Of a stretch of 64,000 nucleotides of DNA, positions 7,369 through 15,888 are shown in pieces; position 1 is the first letter of the stretch, and each line of letters begins with the position of its first letter. A program made the position numbers and the translations under genes. This stretch comes from Anatilimnocola floriformis (lineage in GTDB: Bacteria; Planctomycetota; Planctomycetia; Pirellulales; Pirellulaceae), in NCBI RefSeq assembly GCF_024256385.1, contig NZ_JAMLFW010000002.1, positions 1,116,001 through 1,180,000 on the forward strand, read 5' to 3'. The notes beneath the pieces are model-generated. The model saw only the letters and a program-made list of their open reading frames with translations, made no database searches and had not been told where the DNA came from.

Positions 7369-8791
7369 ACCTGAGTACGCCGAACGGCGTCCTTGGCGGG
7401 TGTATCAGGAATCAGGCGTTTCGGTGACTTCACTGGCAACTTCAAAAGGCACACAAGTGACAATCAAGCAATATGCATTTTGGAAGACACCGTGGGGCAA
7501 ACCTTACAAGGGGAAAGACGAATCGTCCGAGGCGCAAGACGATCACAAGCATATACCTTCGGAGTTGATCAAGAAGATAATTGAGAATGCAGCGGTTAGC
7601 GCCGAAGGGAAAGTCGTCTGGTTGCCAATCGTCGGTTCGCCGATGTTAGAAACCGCTGTCCGCAGCACACTTGTGATATATGGAGAAGCCGGGCAGGTTC
7701 TTGATGAGGGTACGTCCTGGTCGCTTTTCACGAAGGCTCTGTCGAACTTGATCGAGAAAGCGGGCAAGAGAAAGCACATTCCAATTCCCGACATCATGAA
7801 GGAAGTTAATAGCGTTGTCGCCGAACATCTCAGGCAGGCTCCGCAGGACTTCATTCTGAAATCATCGTTGTCAATTCGAGAACTGCCAGCCAAGTGCATC
7901 ACCGTGAATGGCTGCGATATTCGCTCCTGCGACGATACAGCAAAGTTCAAACACCCGGAGTCGCTTGACAACTATCTCCGGCACACGAAGTCAGATTTTG
8001 CAGGTGGATACCATGTCGTAACAGTCGCCACGAAGGGCCGTTCAAAGACCGAAGCCATAGATACATCGCTGACGGCTCTGCACGTATTAAGAGGAGTCTG
8101 GACGCTATTTGCCACTCATGGGTCGTGGCGAATACCGCTCATGTCTTCCCCCTCAACTCAGAAGCCAGTCGGAGTGATTCACTCCGGGCAATTTCATACT
8201 CTGCATAACGCAGACGGATCATCGGCGACTCACATGTACTGGTTTGAAGTGGCGACAGGTGAGAACACCAAGATTTTTCATCCCAAGGATGATTGGAAAG
8301 CGCTCGAAAAGAAGCGGCGTTGGGCGCTCAAGAAGCTGGCGACTCATCCCTTCAAAACGGAAATGGAATCGCTCCTTGTCCGATACGTGTCCGCACTCGA
8401 TCATGTCGATTACGACGTGGCTTTTCTCAAGTTGTGGAGCCTATTGGAAACGATCACTGGGACCGACCAGTACGATCAGACGATCAAGCGAGCAACGTGG
8501 TTTTTCGGCCACCGCCGATATTACAGGCAAGTCCTGGAATCTCTCCGAGTGCGCCGCAACCAATATGTTCATGCGGCCCAGCAAGGTGAGGGCGGCGAGT
8601 ACGTTCTTTACATGATCAAAGAGTTCATTGATCCGCACTTGTATCGGTTGCTACGCAATTCGTTCAATGTGTCCAGCCTCCACGACTACGGAGAGTTCCT
8701 TTCGCTTCCCGCTGATCACGACGGGATCACGAAGCGAAAGCGGCAGACGGACAAGGCCGCACGATGGATCAAGAAACATGTGAAGGAATAG
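7313..8791 (+). CDS. HEPN-domain protein (Apea-like), putative defence ribonuclease
   Basis: The C-terminal third has the helical pattern of Apea-like HEPN domains: LKLWSLLETITG...FFGHRRYYRQVLESLRVRRNQYVHAA. It contains the Arg415-Asn-x3-His420 motif (RNQYVH) that forms the catalytic centre of HEPN RNases. The N-terminal ~300 residues are unrecognised alpha/beta sequence and probably sense or regulate. The longest frame is 492 residues. The first ~45 residues look non-conserved, and the true start may be GTG 7457 (VTIKQYAFWK). It is followed after 50 bp by a second HEPN gene on the same strand. HEPN proteins of this type are known abortive-infection effectors that cut RNA; that role here is inferred. 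Confidence 0.65.
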   Translation: MDVRSSLYVRSAASSTRIEPEYAERRPWRVYQESGVSVTSLATSKGTQVTIKQYAFWKTPWGKPYKGKDESSEAQDDHKHIPSELIKKIIENAAVSAEGKVVWLPIVGSPMLETAVRSTLVIYGEAGQVLDEGTSWSLFTKALSNLIEKAGKRKHIPIPDIMKEVNSVVAEHLRQAPQDFILKSSLSIRELPAKCITVNGCDIRSCDDTAKFKHPESLDNYLRHTKSDFAGGYHVVTVATKGRSKTEAIDTSLTALHVLRGVWTLFATHGSWRIPLMSSPSTQKPVGVIHSGQFHTLHNADGSSATHMYWFEVATGENTKIFHPKDDWKALEKKRRWALKKLATHPFKTEMESLLVRYVSALDHVDYDVAFLKLWSLLETITGTDQYDQTIKRATWFFGHRRYYRQVLESLRVRRNQYVHAAQQGEGGEYVLYMIKEFIDPHLYRLLRNSFNVSSLHDYGEFLSLPADHDGITKRKRQTDKAARWIKKHVKE

Positions 8792-8841
8792 ACTTGATTC
8801 GCTCCGAACCTATCACTGCCTATTGATGTCCTTCTTAACTG

Positions 8842-10320
8842 GTGAGTTCGATGCCGGAAAATATGGGGGCGGGGATGACCAAGATGCGATACATGTTGGA
8901 CGAGGATTTCGAGGCTGATGGCCGATGGTGGCTGCCTGACCGTCCCGATGAATGGCGGTACGGCACGATTCTATTTTCGCAGCGTGACCTGAAACTGAAA
9001 ATCCACGGCTCGCTGGAAAGCAAGGAAACGGTTCAGGCCGAAGCAGGCGTATGGCGTCGAGATTTCCGGCGATTCGATACGATCTATGGTGTCCTCAACG
9101 ATGGAAAGCGGGTCACCCTGCTGAAGTGTCGGGCGCAGGGCGGCACATCCGACATGCAGGAAGCGCTGATTTCGATCTACGGGGCGATTTATGGAGTTGT
9201 CGGCCACCATTGTCAACCGTTCGATGAACAGCGTTTCACCGATTGGCGATTCAACTGCAACCGGCTTGATGACTTCACTGCGAATCTGACGATCACTTGG
9301 GACGAACGAACGAACGAGGTAGGCGACTTTTCCGGCATCGGTGTGGATCACACTGCGCCGCCGAAGCAGTTGTACGAGAGCCAATGCACGGATGCCAAAT
9401 GGCAATTTGAATCCGAGTTATGGTTCAAAACTAAGATCGGCAAGCCAAAGGTTTCGATGAGGGGAGTGCCAGTTGTTAATGTCCAGCCGAACCAGCCGCA
9501 GACCATCGATTGGTTCGTCAAACAGATGTATCACTTCTGCGGATTGCTCTGTCTTTTCATGGATCAGCGGATACTGCCAAGGTGGGTCCGATGCAGCATT
9601 GGCGAGGAAGCAACGTGCTGGCTTCTGTTTCCCAACGGCTACACCAAGGAGGAATCAGAACGTGAGACTCTTGGAGCGGACTTTCCGCTATTTGTTCTCC
9701 CCGACTTTGGCGAGGGATACGGATCGAAGTTGGAAAAGTGGATGTCTGCGCCCGAGATGCTGCGAAACGCCATCCATCTGTTTCTTGACGCTCGGTTCTC
9801 CGAAGGCGATTCCGACCAGGGCCGGTTCTTGACTGCGATGAGGTCATTGGAAACCGTAAGCCGAGCAACCCAGCCCGGCCTGTACATGAAGAAAGAAGAC
9901 TACGCCGATGTTCAAACCGCTCTTGTCGATGCGATTCCCAAGTCGCTTTCCGGGCCTCATCGGAGCAGCCTGGAAAGCAAGATTGAATACGGAAACGAAC
10001 TCTCTCAACGAGTTCGGATCGTAAGTCTTCTGGAATCGCTTACGCCGGAATTGCTGAACTGCGTTTGCGTTTCGCTCGTTAAGTTCAAGAACGGAATTGT
10101 CTTAACTCGGAACTATCTGACGCACTATTCGGAAAAAGACCGCTCCGTGGCGCTGCGTGGCGGAGAACTGATTTGGGCGAGAGATAAGATCATCATGCTT
10201 ATCAGGATTCTGTTGCTAATGCACCTTGACTTACCTCAGGAAAAGATCGCCGCTCGGATCAGCAATCATCCCCGATTCATGCAGCAAAAGTGGATTTGGA
10301 AAGAGGTCAGGGAGTGCTAA
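8842..10320 (+). CDS. ApeA-type HEPN antiphage protein
   Basis: The N-terminus (FEADGRWWLPDRPDEWRYG, then LKLKIHGSLES) matches the ApeA N-terminal domain pattern as I remember it: a beta-rich region starting with a Gly-x-Trp-Trp-Leu-Pro signature. The C-terminus carries the Apea-like HEPN domain with LVKFKNGIVLTRNYLTHY and the Arg423-Asn-x3-His428 catalytic motif. ApeA is a described single-protein antiphage system thought to act by RNA cleavage and abortive infection. Starts at GTG 8842, ATG 8851 or ATG 8875 are all possible; the last has a purine-rich leader. Sitting between another HEPN gene and an HNH/HEPN pair is unusual for ApeA. Confidence 0.75.
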   Translation: MSSMPENMGAGMTKMRYMLDEDFEADGRWWLPDRPDEWRYGTILFSQRDLKLKIHGSLESKETVQAEAGVWRRDFRRFDTIYGVLNDGKRVTLLKCRAQGGTSDMQEALISIYGAIYGVVGHHCQPFDEQRFTDWRFNCNRLDDFTANLTITWDERTNEVGDFSGIGVDHTAPPKQLYESQCTDAKWQFESELWFKTKIGKPKVSMRGVPVVNVQPNQPQTIDWFVKQMYHFCGLLCLFMDQRILPRWVRCSIGEEATCWLLFPNGYTKEESERETLGADFPLFVLPDFGEGYGSKLEKWMSAPEMLRNAIHLFLDARFSEGDSDQGRFLTAMRSLETVSRATQPGLYMKKEDYADVQTALVDAIPKSLSGPHRSSLESKIEYGNELSQRVRIVSLLESLTPELLNCVCVSLVKFKNGIVLTRNYLTHYSEKDRSVALRGGELIWARDKIIMLIRILLLMHLDLPQEKIAARISNHPRFMQQKWIWKEVREC

Positions 10321-10389
10321 GGTTGGGGCAGCGCCAAATTGTCCTCGGATATTTGCGGCTTGCTCAGTCTGTTAAGTCATGGAGGGGAT

Positions 10390-11430
10390 ATGAACGATCT
10401 CGAACTGCGAATCGAGCAATACCGAGCCGATTTTAAGGCGACAACAGGAAAGCCCTTCGACCATTTTTACTGTCCGATCTTGATGCGAGACGAACAGACT
10501 GAAATGTGCCGAGGCCACGTCGTGGCCGATGCATTTGGGACATGTGGCAAGTGGGTGCCACAGCGCAAGGACGTAGATAATTTCTACGGGTCAGTCGTTG
10601 AGGCCGACTTGATCACCGTCGTCGAAGACAGAGGCAAAGACCCATTCAGGCTCTGGCTCGAACCCAATGGGCGAAGGCTACACCGCCCTCGGCTCGAATA
10701 CGATGGAACCGTATGGTCGCACTATTTTCCTCAAGGTGATATTCCCAAGGTTGAAGGGCATACGCCAATCCTGATTGAAGGTTCCGATGGCAGCAACTAC
10801 AAGATGGTTGTCAAGGTTCCGCCAAGCGTTCTCCAGTCTGCAGAGAACCCGAAACTCAGTTTGATAATCGAGCGAGATTATCGTCCTGCGGTCACCGCAT
10901 CCATGCTTAAAGCGGCACATCTCACTCTGTTCGAGATTTTCGGTTACGAGCATGTGTTTCGTTCATCTGGGCAGTTTTTGGCGAGCATTCTCCGTGAGTT
11001 CTTCGACAGATTCAAATCTGCGAAGAACGTCACCGAAGACGATGTCGCTGACCATTTTATGAAATTCGAGAGGATGATTTCCCCGATTGTCCTCCAAGAC
11101 AAAACTCTGTTGCAAGGAACGATTACTGACCGGCGATTTATCACATGCATCTCGACGAACAAGGACGTTTTCGCACTCGGCGTTATCGTCAGGGCCAAAG
11201 ATGATATGTTCTGCGTCTTTCTCCCAACGGATAAGTCGATTGATACGTATTTCAGCTTCTTGAAGGAGCCGCCAAAGTCCATCGCTGCGAGAATCACGCA
11301 GTTTTTCGAGAAAGATGACAAAGGTGGCCCTCGGTGGCGGGACTTGCACGCTGACACTCTTCGGCTCCCACTGGATCAGTCGATGCCGGACTATTTTTCA
11401 CATGAATCCAACGGAGGTCCAGATGAGTGA
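10390..11430 (+). CDS. HNH-like N-terminal domain protein of unknown function
   Basis: ATG 10390 follows a strong GGAGGGG ribosome site directly, so the upstream extension to 10339 is rejected. The N-terminus has an HNH-endonuclease-like pattern: a first Cys in FYCPIL, then EMCRGHVVADAFG, where Glu-x-Cys-x-Gly-His-Val resembles the ββα start of HNH5-type nucleases, then DVDNFYG. The remaining ~270 residues are mixed alpha/beta and unrecognised. The stop overlaps the start of the next HEPN gene by 8 bp, indicating translational coupling. A nuclease or a nucleic-acid sensor are both possible, and the second zinc pair expected in some HNH families is not obvious. Confidence 0.55.
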   Translation: MNDLELRIEQYRADFKATTGKPFDHFYCPILMRDEQTEMCRGHVVADAFGTCGKWVPQRKDVDNFYGSVVEADLITVVEDRGKDPFRLWLEPNGRRLHRPRLEYDGTVWSHYFPQGDIPKVEGHTPILIEGSDGSNYKMVVKVPPSVLQSAENPKLSLIIERDYRPAVTASMLKAAHLTLFEIFGYEHVFRSSGQFLASILREFFDRFKSAKNVTEDDVADHFMKFERMISPIVLQDKTLLQGTITDRRFITCISTNKDVFALGVIVRAKDDMFCVFLPTDKSIDTYFSFLKEPPKSIAARITQFFEKDDKGGPRWRDLHADTLRLPLDQSMPDYFSHESNGGPDE

Positions 11431-12613
11431 TTCAAACCCGCAGGGCGAAAACAGTTCGATGGCAAAGCAGGCGGCTGAACTGCAAGCAATGCTGAAACCT
11501 ATCGACTTTGCGAAAATCCAAGCGGCGACCGCTGCCTTCAATTCCATCAAGATGTCGGAAGAGGTGAAGAATGCGGCGAAGATGTTGGCGGAACTCGCCG
11601 TTCCTAAGTTCGCCGAATCGATGCCAGATATGAATCTGTTGGCATCGCTTGTGGTGCCTGACCTGACGGTGATCAAGCAGTTCGAGATGCCGAAAATCCC
11701 GAAGATCGAAATGACAGACTTCCCGAAGATGCACACCGATTTCGAGCGGGTGCGTGATCTCGTAATTGGGGCACAAGCGAACTACACGGAGCAGTTCAAT
11801 CACATCAAGTCGATGCTCGATGGCATTTCAACAAGTCTTACCACTCCCTTTGAACACCTGTTCTTTGAAAACCGGCTCTCATCGCTCGTCAATGACTTGA
11901 TCGGAATCAACAACAGCAAGATTGCAGAGCGGCTGCGTCGTCATCATGAGCGACATCTGATCGTCGGCGATAAGTTGCCAAGTCGTGGCTGGTATCTCAC
12001 TGGCACCGAACCCATCGGTCTGACCTTCACTCTGGCCGAAGCCATCGAGAACAATGACTGGGATCGTGTTGATCAGAAAGTCATGGAACATCTCCCCGTA
12101 TTCGACGAGGACAAACTCCGGGCCGCTTTGGTGGATGAGGGCGTCCCAGAACACTGCATAAACCGTCTGTGCAAGTTCTTGCAGCATCATCGTTCGGGGA
12201 ATTACGAGGAAGCGACCTATCTCGGCGTGCCGCTCATCGACGAGTTGGCCCGGTGCATGTACAAGGGTAAGGACTTCACGACAAAGGGCAGGGCCAACCC
12301 CAAGAATGGCAAGATGCGCCCCCAGATCGCAATGGCGTCAGCGGGTGCGCCGGCGCTCAAGGAATACCATAGCGCTTTCGTGAGTGACTTCGGATCGCTC
12401 CAGCACGAATCCAACACGGCAAAAGTCGCCGACGAGAACTATTGGAATCGCCATGCCATAGTTCATGGTCAGATGAAGCGACCGATGGGTGCAAAGGACT
12501 CAGCAAAGTGCCTGATGGCGATCTCCTTTGTTCTGTCTGCGAAGGAGGAACCGAAGCCAACGCCGCAGGAAGAAGTCGAACGGCTTGTTGCCGAACTTGA
12601 GGGCAGGAACTGA
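11423..12613 (+). CDS. HEPN-like protein coupled to HNH-like gene
   Basis: ATG 11423 has GGAGG at 11413-11417 and overlaps the upstream stop by 8 bp. The protein (396 residues) begins with a helical, Lys/Pro-rich region with repeats of the type PKIPKIEMTDFPK. A central segment follows, and the C-terminal domain contains NRHAIVHG, an Arg343-His-x3-His348 form of the HEPN R-x4-H motif, followed by a final helix (AKCLMAISFVLSA). Similar NRH-x3-HG tails occur in Abi-type HEPN proteins. The tight coupling to the HNH-like gene suggests the two form a complex or a sensor-effector pair. Target and trigger are unknown. Confidence 0.6.
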   Translation: MSDSNPQGENSSMAKQAAELQAMLKPIDFAKIQAATAAFNSIKMSEEVKNAAKMLAELAVPKFAESMPDMNLLASLVVPDLTVIKQFEMPKIPKIEMTDFPKMHTDFERVRDLVIGAQANYTEQFNHIKSMLDGISTSLTTPFEHLFFENRLSSLVNDLIGINNSKIAERLRRHHERHLIVGDKLPSRGWYLTGTEPIGLTFTLAEAIENNDWDRVDQKVMEHLPVFDEDKLRAALVDEGVPEHCINRLCKFLQHHRSGNYEEATYLGVPLIDELARCMYKGKDFTTKGRANPKNGKMRPQIAMASAGAPALKEYHSAFVSDFGSLQHESNTAKVADENYWNRHAIVHGQMKRPMGAKDSAKCLMAISFVLSAKEEPKPTPQEEVERLVAELEGRN

Positions 12614-12719
12614 AATTGCCCCTCTGCTCGATGCGTAATTTGAGAGGCATTCGCTTAATTTGGTAGAAATCCGCCGACGACGGGCGTCCTGAAACTCACC
12701 AGCAAAGTGAGGCTCAGGA

Positions 12720-13037
12720 ATGTGCAGCGAATCACACGTCGTCGTTTTTCGGAAGTGGCGAGACACCGGCACGGTCATCGCCCTTTTCCCCGAACTGCCG
12801 TCCGACATCAACGGATGGTACTGCGACTCATATGAGCAGATCGGCCAGCACGGCGGAGCCGACTATCACGGCGTCATCCAGCACACCACGCCTGCGTCAG
12901 CCGAAGTCTGTGCAGGTTTGTCCAGAGAACTAACCGGCATCGGATACAACCTCAAGCCGATCAAGCGTGCTTCGTACCGGCACCATGAGCGCCGGCGTGA
13001 AGCGGCTCGGCAATTCCGCTATCCCCAGACAACGTAA
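12720..13037 (+). CDS. Conserved hypothetical protein of mobile elements
   Basis: A 105-residue protein (or ~103 from VVVFRKWRDTG) with the pattern VVFRKWRDTGTVIALFPELP, SYEQIGQHGGADYHG and ELTGIGYNLKP. I recall this as a small family of unknown function that is common on plasmids and integrative elements near antirestriction genes. No catalytic motif is visible. The gene ends 19 bp inside the 3' end of the convergent zinc-ribbon gene. Confidence 0.65.
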   Translation: MCSESHVVVFRKWRDTGTVIALFPELPSDINGWYCDSYEQIGQHGGADYHGVIQHTTPASAEVCAGLSRELTGIGYNLKPIKRASYRHHERRREAARQFRYPQTT

Positions 13038-13540
13038 CGAAGATTCACCTCGAATCCGCACTCAGAACATCTGGGCTTTGCGACTCCGACTTTGCCCTTC
13101 TCGCAATGCGGGCAAACGTCAGAGTCCAGTAGTATCTTCACTTGCTCGCCAAGCCTGATTCCGCACTCACCGCAAACGGGCTGATCCATCTTGAAGTCCC
13201 AGACACCCCAGCAGGCCGGGCAGTGATCGTGGGGAACGATCATCATCTCACCGTTAACGACGTATTTTTGCGGCGACGAATCGCCCCAGGTGCGGTACGG
13301 CTGTTGGCCACGTAGTGACGATAGGCCAGTGGAAAGCAGCGGCAATGATCGCTCTCGCTTGGAATCGAACACATCGAGCCGACAGTCGAGACTCACCGAC
13401 AAATCGCTGCCAACGGCTTTGCTGAGTTCTGCCAACTTCGTCTTGAGCAACTCCGCTTTCTCCGACGCCAACATCTCATCAACGATGTCGGCGATCTCAT
13501 CGACGAGCGCATCGGCGGCTTCAAACTTCTCACGGTCCAT
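13019..13540 (-). CDS. Zinc-ribbon protein
   Basis: With start ATG 13540 (MDREKFEAADALVDEIAD) the protein has a helical, coiled-coil-like N-terminal half and a C-terminal half with four Cys-x2-Cys knuckles (CPACW, CGECG, CPHC, CSECG). These would make two zinc ribbons. The frame is open further upstream to 13618 but those residues look non-conserved. It converges with the 12720-13037 gene (19-bp overlap of ends) and diverges from ardC. Role unknown; nucleic-acid or protein binding is the usual use of such ribbons. Confidence 0.55.
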   Translation of the reverse strand: MDREKFEAADALVDEIADIVDEMLASEKAELLKTKLAELSKAVGSDLSVSLDCRLDVFDSKRERSLPLLSTGLSSLRGQQPYRTWGDSSPQKYVVNGEMMIVPHDHCPACWGVWDFKMDQPVCGECGIRLGEQVKILLDSDVCPHCEKGKVGVAKPRCSECGFEVNLRYVVWG

Positions 13541-13657
13541 TGCTTCATTTCCTTCGGTGGGTATTGCGCCAGCGTACCGACCAACGGCGATTATCACCAG
13601 CAGCCGACGGGCGTCCAAAAGTCAGTGGCAATCCAACTGACTCAAAAGGACGCTCAA

Positions 13658-14569
13658 ATGATCGCTCAGTCTGATCTCTACCAGCAAGTCACCGATCAAA
13701 TCATCAAGCAACTCGAAAGCGGCGTCGGTGAATGGCGCAAACGTTGGGCGAGCGCCGGCTGCGGCCTGCCACGAAACGTAGCAGGCCGCAGCTACCGTGG
13801 CGTGAACATCTTGCTGCTCTGGTCTGCGGCTCAGGATCGGAACTTCGATTCGTCGATCTGGGGTACGTTCAATCAATGGAAGGGGATCGGTGGTCACGTC
13901 AAACGTGGCGAGAAGGGGACTCGCATCATCTTTTGGCGAGTTGTCACGGAGACTGTCACGGACCCGAAGACTGGCCAGGACAAAGAAGAACGCCGGTTTT
14001 TCTGCAAGCAGTTTGTTGTTTTCAACTTGGACCAGTGCGGCGGCGACAAGCTCGAGCGCTTTCGCACGGTTCGACCCGTTCGTGAATTTGTCGATTTTGG
14101 CCCGGCAGAAGAGGCGATCTCTGCGACGGGCGCTGACATCCGCCACATCGGAAATCGGGCTTTCTACACTCCCGATTCCGACTTCGTACAACTGCCGCCG
14201 AAAGTCGCATTCGACAGCGAAGCGGCCTATTACTCGACGGCACTCCATGAATTGGTTCACTGGAGCGGCCATGAAAGCCGTCTTAGTCGTCTCGACAAGT
14301 TGGCCCGGTTCGGTGATCAGTCCTATGCGGCTGAAGAATTGGTTGCCGAGTTGGGGGCTGCTTTCTTATCGTCGTCGCTTGGCATTCCCAACTTGCCGCT
14401 GCAAGACAATGCCGCCTACCTGAAGTCATGGCTTGAAGTGCTGCGTGCCGACAATCGAGCAATCTTCACCGCCGCAACTGCCGCCAGCGCCGCAGCGGAT
14501 TTCATCCTTGGATTCAGTCGGCAGGATGAAGCTCAAGAAGCGGAAGAAGAGGAGGCAATGCTGGTCTAA
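13658..14569 (+). CDS. ArdC-type antirestriction protein (ssDNA-binding domain plus zincin metallopeptidase)
   Basis: The N-terminal domain shows the ArdC/DUF1738 pattern: DLYQQVTDQIIKQLESG, GVNILLLWSA, WGTFNQWKGIGGHVKRGEKG. The C-terminal zincin domain carries HELVHWSGH (HExxH near residue 197) followed by YAAEELVAELGAAFL, with the downstream Glu. ArdC-family proteins are carried by conjugative elements; they bind single-stranded DNA and protect incoming DNA from restriction. ATG 13658 with AAAAGGA upstream fits the family start; GTG 13625 would add 11 residues. It supports this region being a conjugative or mobilisable element. Confidence 0.88.
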   Translation: MIAQSDLYQQVTDQIIKQLESGVGEWRKRWASAGCGLPRNVAGRSYRGVNILLLWSAAQDRNFDSSIWGTFNQWKGIGGHVKRGEKGTRIIFWRVVTETVTDPKTGQDKEERRFFCKQFVVFNLDQCGGDKLERFRTVRPVREFVDFGPAEEAISATGADIRHIGNRAFYTPDSDFVQLPPKVAFDSEAAYYSTALHELVHWSGHESRLSRLDKLARFGDQSYAAEELVAELGAAFLSSSLGIPNLPLQDNAAYLKSWLEVLRADNRAIFTAATAASAAADFILGFSRQDEAQEAEEEEAMLV

Positions 14570-14627
14570 CCACACCGACGGGAGTCGGAAATCTGTCCGA
14601 TTCACGTCGCATTAGTGGAGACAAGCA

Positions 14628-14838
14628 ATGGTCGCTCTCGGTGAAGTTGATCTGAAAGACGCCGCTCGTGAAGCGGCGGGCAACTGGCAGGACTTCAACT
14701 GCTTCGTGTGGTTTCGCCGCAATGAACTCGCCAAGCCGGAAGACTGGGCGGTTATCTATACCAGTAACCGAGACAGCGGGCTGCTCGACCAAAGCAATGC
14801 TTCAGTGATCCGGGCAGCACTGAAGCCCTTCGGGGAAG
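14628..14838 (+). pseudogene. Truncated conserved gene next to ardC
   Basis: The first ~68 residues (MVALGEVDLKDAAREAAGNW, CFVWFRRNELAKPEDWAVIY, DSGLLDQSNASVIRAALKPF) match the start of a small conserved protein that I remember accompanying ArdC genes on planctomycete elements; that protein normally runs to about 130-140 residues. After roughly 14,835 the frame becomes the exact antisense of a phage capsid gene, so the native C-terminus is missing. The long frame to 15761 is therefore an artefact. This marks the right edge of the island. Confidence 0.7.
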
Positions 14839-15734
14839 AACGCCGCGTGCGTATCGTCGATCAGCTTGGCAAACGTGTGGCTCGAGCCATTCCAGATGTC
14901 GAGACCATAATCGATCACGTGAAACGTCACCCAAGGAATCGCCCGCAGCACCACCGAAAACTCACCCGCGCCGATCCGCTGCAGCGAATCGAACACGACG
15001 TTGGCCGAACCTCCTTGCGCTTGCACCTTGGTGTTATTCACCAGGTATTGCCAGCCGACGCTGGTGAGCGCGACGTGCGCGAGCCCCAGCCCCGTCAATC
15101 GCACCATGGCAGCATTGATCTGGTGCAAGTGCTGGGGAATGTCGGTCCCCGCCGAGGCCCAGTCGGCATTCAAGATGTCCCCCTCGCCGAGCATGTCGAG
15201 CTGACTCGTATTACCGGTGGGAACCGAGAACGAGATCTGCACGCCATTACCCGTGAAGCCATGCCGCAGCTCGTCTCCTTCTTCCTGATAGGCATAGCTG
15301 CCGCGCAACATGGCCGCCGTCTGAAACTCGATCAGGTTGGCGAACCGCTGCGCGAGATAAGCTTCCTGCCGCGTGACGTATGTCTCGCCGCGCGAATCGA
15401 GTTCATCGCTCGGCCCGCCGATGGCGCGACGATTGAGCAGGTCTTCGTCGAACAGCGAGATCGTTTCTGCCGAGCGCGGAAACGTGCCGGTGCTCGCCTG
15501 AATCTGCTGTGGCCGCTGCCGCGACGAAGCCTGGCCCGGCACACGGGCAGTCGCAATCTGACGCGTGTTTTGGACCACATCGTAGGCAAAGTTGCGACCC
15601 GACTGCTGCAACTTGTTCGTGCCGCTGAAATGCCAGCCGAAGAGCCGCTGCAACGTGGTGCCCGGCAAATTGAGTTGCTGCACCGCTTTGACAATCGTCT
15701 TCGGGGCAAGCACTTGAGAAACGGAAAGACCCAT
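14802..15734 (-). pseudogene. Truncated phage major capsid protein (lambda gpE-like)
   Basis: Starting at ATG 15734 (MGLSVSQVLAPKTIVKAVQQ) the protein has the features of the lambda gpE-type capsid family: an Arg/Gln-rich early region (ATARVPGQASSRQRPQQIQ), TGTFPRSAETISLFDEDLLN, VTRQEAYLAQRFANLIEF and AIPWVTFHVIDYGLDIW. The end, LIDDTHAAFFPE, is where these proteins normally continue for several more residues; here it is followed by a short unrelated tail to the stop at 14802. The C-terminus was lost when the island joined. Upstream extension to 15866 is rejected (no ribosome site, low conservation). Confidence 0.75.
14825..14845. other. Junction between island and phage capsid gene
   Basis: To the left, plus-strand coding of the ardC-linked gene stops making sense. 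To the right, minus-strand capsid coding begins. Both genes lack their C-termini. The GGGGAAGA stretch around 14830-14838 fits both frames (KPFGEE on plus, FFPE on minus), so microhomology or a short recombination core may lie here. The exact base cannot be fixed without the undisrupted gene. Confidence 0.6.
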
Positions 15735-15888
15735 GGTGAAAACTCCGGGAAAGGGGGCTAGGAACTGAGAACTAGTGACAAGGGACTTGAGACTGGGGAA
15801 AGAACAGAAAGCTCGATTCATGGACGGAGCGAGAACCGGGATGGAACTGGTTTTCCCCAGCTCCAAGCCTCCAGTTCCCAGCCTCCGC

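Noticed and set aside
7313-10320. The two HEPN genes as a tandem duplication (both longest frames are 492 residues)
   Set aside because: Apart from the HEPN motif the sequences do not align and the first protein's start is uncertain, so the equal length is coincidence.
14838-15761. Continuation of the ardC-linked frame for 300 more residues
   Set aside because: It is antisense to the capsid gene after 14,838 and has no resemblance to the family's real C-terminus.
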